This document shows, in pieces, positions 8,601 through 16,058 of a stretch of DNA of 64,000 bases. The notes beneath the pieces were generated by a model. It had not been told where the DNA came from and made no database searches. It was given only the letters and a program-made list of their open reading frames with translations. This DNA is from Chitinophagaceae bacterium (GTDB lineage: Bacteria; Bacteroidota; Bacteroidia; Cytophagales; Cytophagaceae): positions 1-64,000 of the forward strand of contig JAQBNS010000048.1 in NCBI GenBank assembly GCA_028288405.1. Reading direction: 5' to 3'. Made by a program: the position numbers and the translations under genes. Position 1 is the stretch's first letter; each line of letters starts with the position of its first letter.

Positions 8601-9155
8601 TGCAGGAGAGTATGGTTGTATCGTATAACCTTTGTAAAGAAAATCTTTTTTGTACAGTTCTTTCAACAAGAACCAAAGCGACTCAATGTATTTGCGATCG
8701 AATGTAATGTATGGATCTTTCAGGTCTACCCAATAGCCCATCTTCTCCGTTAAGTCATCCCATTCGCCTTTGAACTTCATGACCGCCTCGCGGCATTTGG
8801 CATTGTATTCTTCTACGGTGATTTTTTTGCCGATGTCTTCTTTGGTAATGCCCAGTTCTTTCTCTACTTGCAGTTCTACCGGTAAGCCGTGTGTATCCCA
8901 GCCGCCTTTACGTTTTACCTGAAAGCCTTTCATTGTTTTGTAACGGCAGAAAACGTCTTTCACCGCACGTGCCATCACGTGGTGAATGCCGGGAGTTCCG
9001 TTAGCGGACGGTGGTCCTTCGTAAAAAGTAAAAGAAGGAGCTCCTTCTCTTTCCGAAATGGATTGCTCAAAAATATTTTCTTTTTTCCAGTAAGCTAATA
9101 TTTCTTGTCCTACTGCTGCAAGGTCAAGTCCTTTGTGTTCGGTGTATTTTTTCAC
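5676..9155 (-). CDS. ileS: Isoleucyl-tRNA synthetase, type-2-like with altered HIGH motif
   Basis: This class I synthetase charges tRNA-Ile. The start is GTG (9155-9153), whose GTGA overlaps the stop of the RND gene. At 1,159 residues it is longer than the E. coli type-1 enzyme and resembles the IleRS2/eukaryote-like branch. The Rossmann signature reads GTPGIHH (residues 53-59), so the canonical H-x-G-H is replaced by GIHH. GWDTHGLPVE and the KMSKR loop (about residues 704-708) are intact. The CP1 editing domain follows the first motif, and the C-terminal third is the anticodon-binding region. IleRS2 enzymes are known for mupirocin resistance, and the GxHH variant has been linked to very high resistance. 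It is the only ileS seen in this window. Confidence 0.96.
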   Translation of the reverse strand: MKKYTEHKGLDLAAVGQEILAYWKKENIFEQSISEREGAPSFTFYEGPPSANGTPGIHHVMARAVKDVFCRYKTMKGFQVKRKGGWDTHGLPVELQVEKELGITKEDIGKKITVEEYNAKCREAVMKFKGEWDDLTEKMGYWVDLKDPYITFDRKYIESLWFLLKELYKKDFLYKGYTIQPYSPAAGTGLSSHELNQPGCYKDVKDTSAVAQFKAVSDQWAVDDDVYFLAWTTTPWTLPSNSALAVGENITYLMVETVNPYTHVRVNVILAKDLVGKYIQLETHEPLTVLGKVYNYGYELLVDRTALEKEFAKDEASKTQKFEVFLDEKLKHFFKNPKAGKFDGKALQEFKGKELVGIKYEQLMPYVKPTAPAFRVIAGDFVSTEDGTGIVHIAPTFGADDARVAKQAGIPAITVLDDEGNELPLVDKRGRFVKEVTDFALEYVKEAYYTEAELEAERKKQVREKYLSVDERISIKLKEENKAFKVEKYEHSYPHCWRTDKPVLYYPLDSWFIRTTAVKDRMVELNKTINWKPESTGTGRFGNWLENLIDWNLSRSRYWGTPLPIWRTEDGKEEKCIGSIAELEQELDKAREAGIKNPDSIEDLHRPYVDDIVLLSDSGKPMFREKDLIDVWFDSGAMPYAQWHYPFENQDIFSNNFPADFIAEGVDQTRGWFFTLHAISVMLFDKVAFKNVIANGLVLDKNGNKMSKRLGNAINPFETIAKYGPDATRWYMIVNAPPWDNLKFNIEGVAEVQRRFLGTLQNTYSFFALYSNLDGFTFSEAEIPLAKRTESDRWIISRLNTLIINVDKAYTDYEPTRAAREIQDFVMDELSNWYVRLNRKRFWKGEYNEDKQAAYQTLYTCLETIARLSAPIAPFYTEKLFRDLNEVTGKSAAASVHLSLFPVANTAHIDAELEERMNLAQRISSLIHSLRKASNIKVRQPLTRALLPILNEQMKRRVQAVESLILSEVNIKTLEYIEDTSGVIVKSIKPNFKKLGKEYGAKLKELGNAIQAMQEKDILALETNNSYKLVLADGTTINITLEDVEIRSQDIPGWSVASEGNVTVALDINLTDELRQEGIARDVVNRVQNLRKDLGLDVQDKIKITIQKSDELINSALMSNKEYICEETQALTLELLENVIGATAVEMDEQSLMVKIEVQ

Positions 9156-11581
9156 GTTGTTTCAGGAGTGCTTTCTTCCACTCTTTTATCTAATTTACCT
9201 AAGTCCAATTCTTCATCGTCTTCTTCCGAATGATGAAAATGACCTCTGTCTCTTAATTGTACAATAGAAAACAAATTTCTCTTATCGCCTGGACTAGCTG
9301 ATAAAATGAGTGCCGGCAATAAAATCAGATTGGTAAACATCGCCCAAAATAAGGTAATGGATGTCAATACACCCAAGGCAATGGTTCCACCGAAATCGGA
9401 GAAAGAGAAAATAACAAAACCACTGAACAACACGATGGAAGTATAAATCATACTTACCCCCGATTCTTCTAAAGTCATGACAATCGCCTTCAGCACATTC
9501 TTATTCATTTTCAACTCCTGTTTGTATTTGCTCAGGAAGTGTATGGTACTATCGATCGAGATACCAAAAGAGATTCCGAATATCAAAGCTGTACTTGGCT
9601 TCAGCGGGATATTGAATAAGCCCATGATACCTGCAGTGATCACCATCGGAATGATGTTAGGGATCATAGAGATGATGACCATTTTAAAATTGAAGTAGAT
9701 CATTGCCATCATCAATGAAATAAGGATCACGGCATACAACAAACTTTCAGATAAATCATGGATGAGGTATTGGTTGCCTTTCAGGTAAAGTAAAGTACTT
9801 CCTGTCAAGTGAACTTTGACTGTACTATCCCCTTCGAAGATCTCTTTCGCTTTTACTTCGATGTTGCGGTTCACCAATTCATTGGTTTCTGCTGTACCCA
9901 AATCCGCTACTTTGCAACTGAAGCGTGCTGTCTTGCCTTCATCGTCTACGAAAGAACGCAAAAGAGAAGAAGTACCGGAAGTGTCTTTGCTCAAGTACTT
10001 AGCTAAGAAGACACGTTCCTGATTACTGGGTAAAGCGTAGAATGCAGGATCTCCACCGTAGAAAGCTTGTCTGGCGCCTTTCACCATGTTCACGACAGAA
10101 ATCGGGGCAGATACATTATTGAGTGAAGAAATGTAGGTTTGGAACTCTTCCAGTTTTTTTAAATTCTTCGGATTGGATACGGCTTTCTTTTTATTGAAGT
10201 CCACTACAATCTCCAATGGCATGATTCCTTTGAAATGTTGTTCAAAGAAAGCAAGATCAGTTTTTACGTTACTTCGTGATGGAAGGTCATCGACCATGTG
10301 TGAAGTCACATAGATGCGGGAGATGCCATAAAAAGAAATAGCCAATATCACGACTGTTACAATATAGATCACCGGACGGTGACGGATCACGAGGAATTCC
10401 AGAATGTGATTGACTTTTCTTAGGAATCGCAGGTCAAGGTGTTTAAGCTGCTTATCATTAGGTGCCGGTAGAAAAGAAAATAAAATCGGAATCACGATAA
10501 TAGAAATTAGGAATGTCGCAATGCTGAGTAAGCCGGCAACCAAACCGAATTCTTTGATGATGATGATGTTCGTAGTATACAATACAAAGAAACCAACGGC
10601 TGTGTTGATGTTGGTCATGAAAGTCAGGAAGCCGATCTTTTCAATGACACGGCTCAAGGCTTTGATTTTATTCTGGTGCCTGCGTATTTCCTGATGGTAC
10701 TTATTGTACATGTAAATACAATTGGGAATACTCAATACAATGATCAATGCCGGCAACATCGCGGTGAGCAAGGTCATCTTATAACCGAGCAACACAATCG
10801 TACCCATGGTCCAGACTACCGTGATACCTATAACTGCAAAGGTAAATAGCACAGCGAATAAAGAACGGAAGAATAAAAACAAGATGATGGAAGTAACAAT
10901 AGCGGCTAGTGCCATGAACAATCCGAACTCCGCCTTTACTTCTCTTGACATGACCGTACGCACATAAGGCAAACCGGCATAATGCACTTTTACACCGATT
11001 TCATTGGCGTAATGAGTATTGGTGTTTATGATCTTTTCAATGATACCTTGTCTGCGGACAGAGTTCAGGTCTTCTTTTTTAATGGCAATGGCAAGAATTG
11101 TAGCGTTGGTGTTTTGATTCATGATCAATCCTTCGTACATCTTCTGGTCCTTGGCCAAGGTCATGATGCTGTCCAGCTCGGCTTGTGTTTGCGGTACCTT
11201 GTCATAAAGCGGAACAAGGACAAATTTATTATTGACCGTGTCTTTTCTTAAAATCTTGAGTGTAGGAATACTGATGATCTGGTTGATACCCGCACTGGAT
11301 TCTATGTTGCGGCAGATAGAGTCTAGTCTTTGGAAATTTTTCAGTTCAAAAAGTTTCTTATCCTGATAACCGACTAAGAAAAGATTACCGTCTTCACCAA
11401 ATTGTTTTTGAAAAGTTTTGAAGTAGAGAAAATCAGGATCGTCCTGTGGCACCACGGCAAGAAAATCATAAGTGATTTCTGTACGCGTAGCGTGGTAACC
11501 CATAAAGGCTGTAATTCCTGCCGTGATCAGCAGAAGGTATAACCTACTTTTAAGAATGAAGGATGCTATATTATGCCACAT
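9152..11581 (-). CDS. RND/MMPL-superfamily transporter
   Basis: This 809-residue polytopic protein has the RND layout: an N-terminal helix, a periplasmic domain beginning TEITYDFLAVVPQDDPDFLYF, a block of about six helices (residues about 215-385), a second helix and periplasmic domain (VTSHMVDDLPSRSNVKTDLAFF), and a second block of helices (about 610-770) with GISFGISIDSTIHFLSKYK. The two-fold repeat and the D-x-P-x-x pattern after helix 1 match MMPL/SecD-like lipid or hydrophobe exporters rather than AcrB, which is longer. The tail is strongly acidic (EEDDEELDLG). It is the first gene of the operon with ileS (GTGA overlap) and lspA. The cargo is unknown. Confidence 0.85.
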   Translation of the reverse strand: MWHNIASFILKSRLYLLLITAGITAFMGYHATRTEITYDFLAVVPQDDPDFLYFKTFQKQFGEDGNLFLVGYQDKKLFELKNFQRLDSICRNIESSAGINQIISIPTLKILRKDTVNNKFVLVPLYDKVPQTQAELDSIMTLAKDQKMYEGLIMNQNTNATILAIAIKKEDLNSVRRQGIIEKIINTNTHYANEIGVKVHYAGLPYVRTVMSREVKAEFGLFMALAAIVTSIILFLFFRSLFAVLFTFAVIGITVVWTMGTIVLLGYKMTLLTAMLPALIIVLSIPNCIYMYNKYHQEIRRHQNKIKALSRVIEKIGFLTFMTNINTAVGFFVLYTTNIIIIKEFGLVAGLLSIATFLISIIVIPILFSFLPAPNDKQLKHLDLRFLRKVNHILEFLVIRHRPVIYIVTVVILAISFYGISRIYVTSHMVDDLPSRSNVKTDLAFFEQHFKGIMPLEIVVDFNKKKAVSNPKNLKKLEEFQTYISSLNNVSAPISVVNMVKGARQAFYGGDPAFYALPSNQERVFLAKYLSKDTSGTSSLLRSFVDDEGKTARFSCKVADLGTAETNELVNRNIEVKAKEIFEGDSTVKVHLTGSTLLYLKGNQYLIHDLSESLLYAVILISLMMAMIYFNFKMVIISMIPNIIPMVITAGIMGLFNIPLKPSTALIFGISFGISIDSTIHFLSKYKQELKMNKNVLKAIVMTLEESGVSMIYTSIVLFSGFVIFSFSDFGGTIALGVLTSITLFWAMFTNLILLPALILSASPGDKRNLFSIVQLRDRGHFHHSEEDDEELDLGKLDKRVEESTPETT

Positions 11582-11814
11582 AATGAATCGTGGTTAAGGC
11601 TGTTTAAATCCCAAACAACAAATCCCAAATTCCAACTAAATCAAAAACAACAATAGCCAGATGCTTGTTGAATGATTTGTTATTTATCATTTGGTGCTTA
11701 TCATTTAATCCTGATAACAGATCAGCCTGTTTATTATCCAGGACAATCATAGCAATCATAGTCGGGGGGTCAAAAATAGTGAATTTTAATGGTTTGCGAA
11801 GAAAAAAAGAGGAT

Positions 11815-12735
11815 TTAGAAGTAATTTCTTTTTCGCTTCAAAGGGTCTTGTTTGATGAGGCGAGCCATTGCTTTGTACAACTCAGGTAAGGCATCATAAA
11901 AGCCTTGAGGTTGTTCAAAAAACTGCTCTATGCATACCGCAAAAAATTCTTGTCGATTGGTACCCGCATAAGAACGTATAAAAGAAGGTTTTCCTGCACG
12001 TATGTTATCATACTCCGTTTCTGCCACATGATTCCAAACGGTTAAGTCTGTCTCTTTTAGAAAATGGTACTCGTCACCGGGAATCGCATCTTCCAGACGT
12101 AAAGCATGTGCAATCTCGTGCAAACCAACATTATAACCATCATCTGAAATCTTAAAACCTTCCAGAAAATCTGCCCAGGATAATACGATGACACCGGATG
12201 CATTGACTTCTCCTTTATGATAATGTCCGGTGTACTTAGAGTAATAGGCTTTAGGGAAAATGATGATTTTGTCGAAGTCTTCAAATGTGATGAATTCAAA
12301 ACCGAAACCGATCTGAGCAATCGTAGCGGCAATGAGTATTTTCATGCGGTCTGTGACTACCAAATCCTTACGGCCCATAAACTCTTTGTTTTGAGTCAGG
12401 TAAGATACTCTGTATTCAAACTCCTTGCGCTCGGCAATTGTTAAAGTTTTATAAAAATCAAAATCAACCAGAATGGCCTTTTGCTGTATGGTAAGCGCAG
12501 GAGGTTTTTTTAATGCTCGAAAAGAGAAATAGAGAATAACTACAAGCAATGCAACACCGATCATGATAGCGATGTTTCCGCCAGAAAGTACAATCAGAAA
12601 AAGCAATGCAATTCCTCCTAAGAAGCCAATGGCAGAGTATTGATTAGTAGACATCCAATTAAGATAAGGAAAAGTGGGATTCTTTAATAAATAATGGGAC
12701 AGATAATTTTTATAGGCTTCGATGATGGAATGCAA
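11815..12735 (-). CDS. MtfA/M90-family zinc peptidase-like membrane protein
   Basis: Two N-terminal hydrophobic segments (about residues 30-70, YSAIGFLGGIALLFLIVLSG and following) precede a soluble domain with the zinc-peptidase motif HEIAH (in VGLHEIAHALRLEDA, about residues 203-217) and downstream EFFAVCIEQFFEQP, whose Glu is the likely third ligand. This matches the MtfA family (peptidase M90). In E. coli, MtfA binds the sugar-system repressor Mlc and has aminopeptidase activity. The membrane anchor is common in Bacteroidota members, so the E. coli role should not be assumed. The gene ends 233 bases before the start of the RND operon on the same strand, an interval holding only AT-rich sequence with a possible minus-strand -7 box at 11771-11778. 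Confidence 0.8.
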   Translation of the reverse strand: MHSIIEAYKNYLSHYLLKNPTFPYLNWMSTNQYSAIGFLGGIALLFLIVLSGGNIAIMIGVALLVVILYFSFRALKKPPALTIQQKAILVDFDFYKTLTIAERKEFEYRVSYLTQNKEFMGRKDLVVTDRMKILIAATIAQIGFGFEFITFEDFDKIIIFPKAYYSKYTGHYHKGEVNASGVIVLSWADFLEGFKISDDGYNVGLHEIAHALRLEDAIPGDEYHFLKETDLTVWNHVAETEYDNIRAGKPSFIRSYAGTNRQEFFAVCIEQFFEQPQGFYDALPELYKAMARLIKQDPLKRKRNYF

Positions 12736-12747
12736 TATTAAAAATGA

Positions 12748-12861
12748 GGGCGTGTCCCTTCGGGTCGGGCTATCCGCTGCAAGTCCTCGCTCGAATCCAT
12801 CAATCCATCCTATTACATACCTTCATGCTCGCTGTGGGCTTTCCGCTTCTATCCCTCACGC
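12748..12861. repeat. Structured dispersed repeat, family B copy 1
   Basis: This 114-base element begins GGGCGTGTCCC and ends ATCCCTCACGC, so its termini can pair (GCGTG with CACGC). It contains two similar internal blocks, GGGCTATCCGCT and GGGCTTTCCGCT. The ends are nearly identical to the copy at 29123-29235 while the middle 35 bases differ. A third, more divergent copy lies at 48419-48543. This copy is between the glyS terminator and the start of the MtfA-like gene. It is GC-rich relative to its surroundings. Confidence 0.85.
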
Positions 12862-12884
12862 AGCAGCTTACTATCCAAAATAAG

Positions 12885-12910
12885 AAAAAAAGCCTGGCAC
12901 AAACCAGGCT
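12885..12910 (-). terminator. glyS terminator
   Basis: Read on the minus strand, AGCCTGG and CCAGGCT form a 7-bp stem with a 6-base loop, followed by seven T. It lies 9 bases after the glyS stop. Confidence 0.85.
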
Positions 12911-12918
12911 TCTAATGA

Positions 12919-14403
12919 TTACATCAATTTTTCCAATATTCTTTTCAGAGAAACAGCTTCTCCGATTTTTTCTCTCAAAGCAGCAATCGGCACACGTTCC
13001 TGCTCCATCGTATCGCGGTGGCGTATGGTTACGGTATTGTCTTCTAAGGTTTGATGATCGACGGCTACGCAGAATGGAGTACCGATCAAGTCGTTTCTAG
13101 TATAACGTTTACCGATAGCATCTTTCTCTTCATAGGTTACATTGAAATCAAACTTCAAGGACTCGTAGATTTCACGGGCCTTCTCCGCTAAACCATCTTT
13201 CTTCATTAAAGGTAGAATGGCTAATTTTACCGGTGCCAGAGCAGGATGCAGTTTTAAGTAAGTACGTGTTTTGGCATCTTCTCCTTCACCTGTAGTTTCT
13301 TCTGTAAAGGCATTACAAAGCACGGCTAAGAAGGAGCGGTCGGCACCTACAGAGGTTTCTACTACAAAAGGAATATAATTTTGATTGATCTCAGGATCGA
13401 AGTATTGTTGTTTCTTCTTCGATAATTCCTGATGGCTTTTTAAGTCAAAATCTGTTCTGGAGTGTATACCTTCTATTTCTTTGAAACCAAAAGGAAACTC
13501 AAACTCTATGTCTACCGCTGCATTGGCGTAGTGAGCCAGTTTTTCGTGGTCGTGAAATTTCAATTTGGAAGCCGGAATACCGATGGCCTGGTGCCATTTC
13601 ATGCGGGCCTCTTTCCAGCTGTTGTACCATTTCATTTCTTCTCCCGGGCGAACAAAAAATTGCATTTCCATTTGTTCAAACTCTCTCATACGGAAAGTAA
13701 ACTGTCTGGCTACAATCTCGTTACGGAATGCTTTACCGATTTGAGCGATGCCAAAAGGAATCTTCATACGGCCTGTTTTCTGTACGTTCAGGAAGTTGAC
13801 GAAAATACCTTGAGCGGTTTCTGGTCGTAGGTAAATAGTGCTGGCGTCTTCTGCTACAGATCCTACCTGCGTAGAGAACATCAAATTGAATTGACGAACT
13901 TCCGTCCAGTTGGCCGTTTTTGAAACGGGACAAACAATTTTTTCATTGATGATCAATTCCTGTACACCTTTCAAATCTTCGGCTTCCAATAAACGGGCAA
14001 GCTTCTGTACCAATACTTTCGCTTCTTCTACCAGGCCTTTGCCTTCCATCTCTGCTGCTCTTTCCTCGATCAATACGTCAGCGCGGTAACGCTTCTGTGA
14101 ATCTTTGTTATCGATCATCGGATCGCTGAAGTTGTCGATGTGCCCCGACGCTTTCCAGGTTAAGGGATGCATGAAAATCGCTGCATCAAGACCAACGATA
14201 TTATCGTGAAGCTGAGTCATGGCTTTATACCATGCCTGTTTGATGTTGTTTTTCAATTCGACACCGTTTTGACCGTAGTCGTAAACGGCTTGCAACCCGT
14301 CGTAGATTTCGCTGGAAGGAAATACAAACCCGTATTCTTTGGCGTGGGATACCACTTTTTTGAATACGTTATTGTCTACCGGGGCTGATACTTTGTTTTC
14401 CAT
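12919..14403 (-). CDS. glyS: Glycyl-tRNA synthetase, dimeric class II type
   Basis: This is the alpha2-type enzyme also found in archaea and eukaryotes, which charges tRNA-Gly. The class II motifs are visible: motif 1 region HPLTWKASGHIDNFSDPM (about residues 79-96), motif 2 around ARQFTFRMREFEQMEMQFF with the preceding LRPETAQGIFVNF that contacts glycine, and a motif 3-type arginine near SVGADRSFLAVL. The C-terminal anticodon-binding domain (VKLAILPLMKKDGLAEKA onward) is complete. At 494 residues length is usual. The protein starts MENKVSAPVDNN. The gene is monocistronic with its own terminator, divergent from hemH. Confidence 0.96.
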   Translation of the reverse strand: MENKVSAPVDNNVFKKVVSHAKEYGFVFPSSEIYDGLQAVYDYGQNGVELKNNIKQAWYKAMTQLHDNIVGLDAAIFMHPLTWKASGHIDNFSDPMIDNKDSQKRYRADVLIEERAAEMEGKGLVEEAKVLVQKLARLLEAEDLKGVQELIINEKIVCPVSKTANWTEVRQFNLMFSTQVGSVAEDASTIYLRPETAQGIFVNFLNVQKTGRMKIPFGIAQIGKAFRNEIVARQFTFRMREFEQMEMQFFVRPGEEMKWYNSWKEARMKWHQAIGIPASKLKFHDHEKLAHYANAAVDIEFEFPFGFKEIEGIHSRTDFDLKSHQELSKKKQQYFDPEINQNYIPFVVETSVGADRSFLAVLCNAFTEETTGEGEDAKTRTYLKLHPALAPVKLAILPLMKKDGLAEKAREIYESLKFDFNVTYEEKDAIGKRYTRNDLIGTPFCVAVDHQTLEDNTVTIRHRDTMEQERVPIAALREKIGEAVSLKRILEKLM

Positions 14404-14443
14404 AGGTAATATTATTGAAGACCTTGAGTCAACATTTCAAGGT

Positions 14444-14460
14444 TAGTTTTGTTAAGTTTG
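14444..14460 (+). promoter_or_regulatory. Candidate hemH promoter -7 boxes
   Basis: Two overlapping matches to the Bacteroidota -7 consensus TAnnTTTG occur: TAGTTTTG at 14444-14451 and TAAGTTTG at 14453-14460, 19 bases before the hemH ATG. A possible upstream TTG lies at 14424-14426, but its spacing suits only the first box. Confidence 0.4.
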
Positions 14461-14478
14461 CAAATTAAATAAGTTTAA

Positions 14479-15507
14479 ATGGTTTCCCACAAAAAATTAC
14501 ATAAAACAGGAGTCCTTTTGATCAACTTAGGTACTCCGGACAGTCCATCGGTCCCTGATGTTCGCAAATACCTGAAGGAATTCCTGATGGACAGACGTGT
14601 GATTGACATCCCAGTCTACAAACGCTGGCCATTGATTAACCTGATCATTGCACCTTTTCGAGCACCCAAGTCTGCTAAAGTATACAACAACGTTTGGATG
14701 AAAGAAGGCTCGCCTTTGCTTGTATATAGTCAAAGAGCCAAAGCCTTATTGGCAAAATCTTTAGGGGATGATTATGAAGTGGAACTGGCCATGCGTTACC
14801 AAAGTCCTTCTATAGAGAGTATAGTCAATAAATGGCAACGCGCAGGATTGGCTAAGCTAATTGTTATTCCTCTTTTCCCTCAATATGCTTCGGCCTCTAC
14901 AGGTTCTGCTACAGAAGAGCTGCTGCGTGTCATTCAGCAATGGGAAGTAATTCCCGAGCTCCAGGTCGTAGAGAATTTTTGTGATCATCCTTTGTTTATC
15001 AAAGCCTTTGCTGAGTTAGGGCAGCAATACATGCAACAGCAAACGTTTGATCATGTTGTGTTTTCTTACCATGGTCTTCCCGAGCGTCAAATCCTGAAGG
15101 CCAGCGTAGACAATTATTGTAAACTCGGAGACTGTTGTTCTGTTTACCATTCTAAAAATAAATATTGTTACCGCGCCCAATGTTTTGAAACCACTCGTTT
15201 GTTGGCAGAGCAATTGGGTTTAACGAAAGATCAATATACCGTTTGTTTTCAATCACGTCTCGGAAAAACCCCATGGATCAAGCCTTACGCAGATGAAGTG
15301 ATTCCTGATTTAGCACAGAAAGGGAAAAAGAAGATCTTGTTTTTCTCTCCCTCATTTGTTGCCGATTGCCTGGAAACGATAGAAGAAGGAGGAGAAGAGT
15401 ATAAGGATTTATTCTTGCATGCCGGTGGTGAACACTGGCAGCTAGTGGAGAGTTTGAATACTTCAGAGACTTGGATTGAGTGCTTAAAAGAATTAGTGAA
15501 GAGCTAG
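14479..15507 (+). CDS. hemH: Ferrochelatase
   Basis: HemH inserts ferrous iron into protoporphyrin IX in the last step of protoheme synthesis. Signatures include GVLLINLGTPDSPSVPDVRKYL near the N-terminus, the catalytic FSYHGLPERQ with His198, YRAQCFETTRLLAEQLGL, FQSRLGKTPWIKPY, and SPSFVADCLETIEE with the acidic second metal site. At 342 residues it has the usual bacterial length. Short Cys-containing stretches (NYCKLGDCCSVYHSKNKYC) follow the catalytic loop; some ferrochelatases carry an Fe-S cluster but this spacing alone does not prove one. It is a single gene, divergent from glyS and ended by a long hairpin that begins immediately after the stop. Confidence 0.96.
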   Translation: MVSHKKLHKTGVLLINLGTPDSPSVPDVRKYLKEFLMDRRVIDIPVYKRWPLINLIIAPFRAPKSAKVYNNVWMKEGSPLLVYSQRAKALLAKSLGDDYEVELAMRYQSPSIESIVNKWQRAGLAKLIVIPLFPQYASASTGSATEELLRVIQQWEVIPELQVVENFCDHPLFIKAFAELGQQYMQQQTFDHVVFSYHGLPERQILKASVDNYCKLGDCCSVYHSKNKYCYRAQCFETTRLLAEQLGLTKDQYTVCFQSRLGKTPWIKPYADEVIPDLAQKGKKKILFFSPSFVADCLETIEEGGEEYKDLFLHAGGEHWQLVESLNTSETWIECLKELVKS

Positions 15508-15545
15508 GAGCAAGGAGGTACGATTGATTTCGTACCTCCTTGCTC
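15508..15545. terminator. Long hairpin between convergent hemH and YcxB-like genes
   Basis: GAGCAAGGAGGTACGA at 15508-15523 pairs perfectly with the inverse at 15530-15545, giving a 16-bp stem. It starts on the base after the hemH stop and ends 15 bases before the stop of the opposing gene. No long T-run follows, so it may act as a folding barrier or be a dispersed palindrome rather than a classical terminator. Confidence 0.6.
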
Positions 15546-15560
15546 TTTGCTCGTACCTGT

Positions 15561-16043
15561 TTATTGCGCCAAGTAATTCTTCCGCTGCAAAATCGTCTCT
15601 AAAAATCTAATCTCATGATCTCCATTGAAAATACGGAACGGCAGGTAAATGAATTGACCTTTACCAATGATCAATAAGAAGTGGTCCTTATTTTTCTGCG
15701 CACTTTTAATCATTTCCCATTTCAGCGGACTGCCTTGTCTTTCGTTGAGTTTGATCATGATCTGGCGGCTGTCGATTTCATAACTCAGGCGCTGAAACAT
15801 GATTTTGTTTTGTTCCAATTGCGTCACACCGGTAAATTGAATCAACCAGAATAAGACATAACCAATTGCTATAGCCAAAGCAGGAAAGATAAACCAAGCC
15901 CACAAAGAAGGCCAGATAAAGGTCATCGCTGCAATAGCGATGGGTAGAGCGGAATACCACCATTGTTTTTTAAGCAGCCCGAATAAGGCAGACTTTACAT
16001 AGGTGTTTTTAGGTAATTGATACTTTTTGGTTTTGATAATCAT
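15561..16043 (-). CDS. YcxB-like membrane protein
   Basis: This 160-residue protein has a short N-terminal cytoplasmic stretch (MIIKTKKYQLPKNTYVKSAL), two adjacent transmembrane segments (about residues 30-72, WWYSALPIAIAAMTFIWPS and FIFPALAIAIGYVLFWLI), and a C-terminal domain of about 85 residues with the pattern LEWEMIKSAQKNKDHFLLI-like followed by a hydrophobic IYLPFRIF. This layout matches the YcxB-like family, whose function is unknown. It is followed on the same strand 15 bases before its start by nadC's stop, so it may be co-transcribed with nadC. Confidence 0.65.
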   Translation of the reverse strand: MIIKTKKYQLPKNTYVKSALFGLLKKQWWYSALPIAIAAMTFIWPSLWAWFIFPALAIAIGYVLFWLIQFTGVTQLEQNKIMFQRLSYEIDSRQIMIKLNERQGSPLKWEMIKSAQKNKDHFLLIIGKGQFIYLPFRIFNGDHEIRFLETILQRKNYLAQ

Positions 16044-16058
16044 CGTACTATTTATAAT

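Noticed and set aside
12744-13100. Plus-strand ORF over the family B repeat and glyS end
   Set aside because: It is the repeat and terminator read through into the antisense of glyS, with no recognisable protein pattern.
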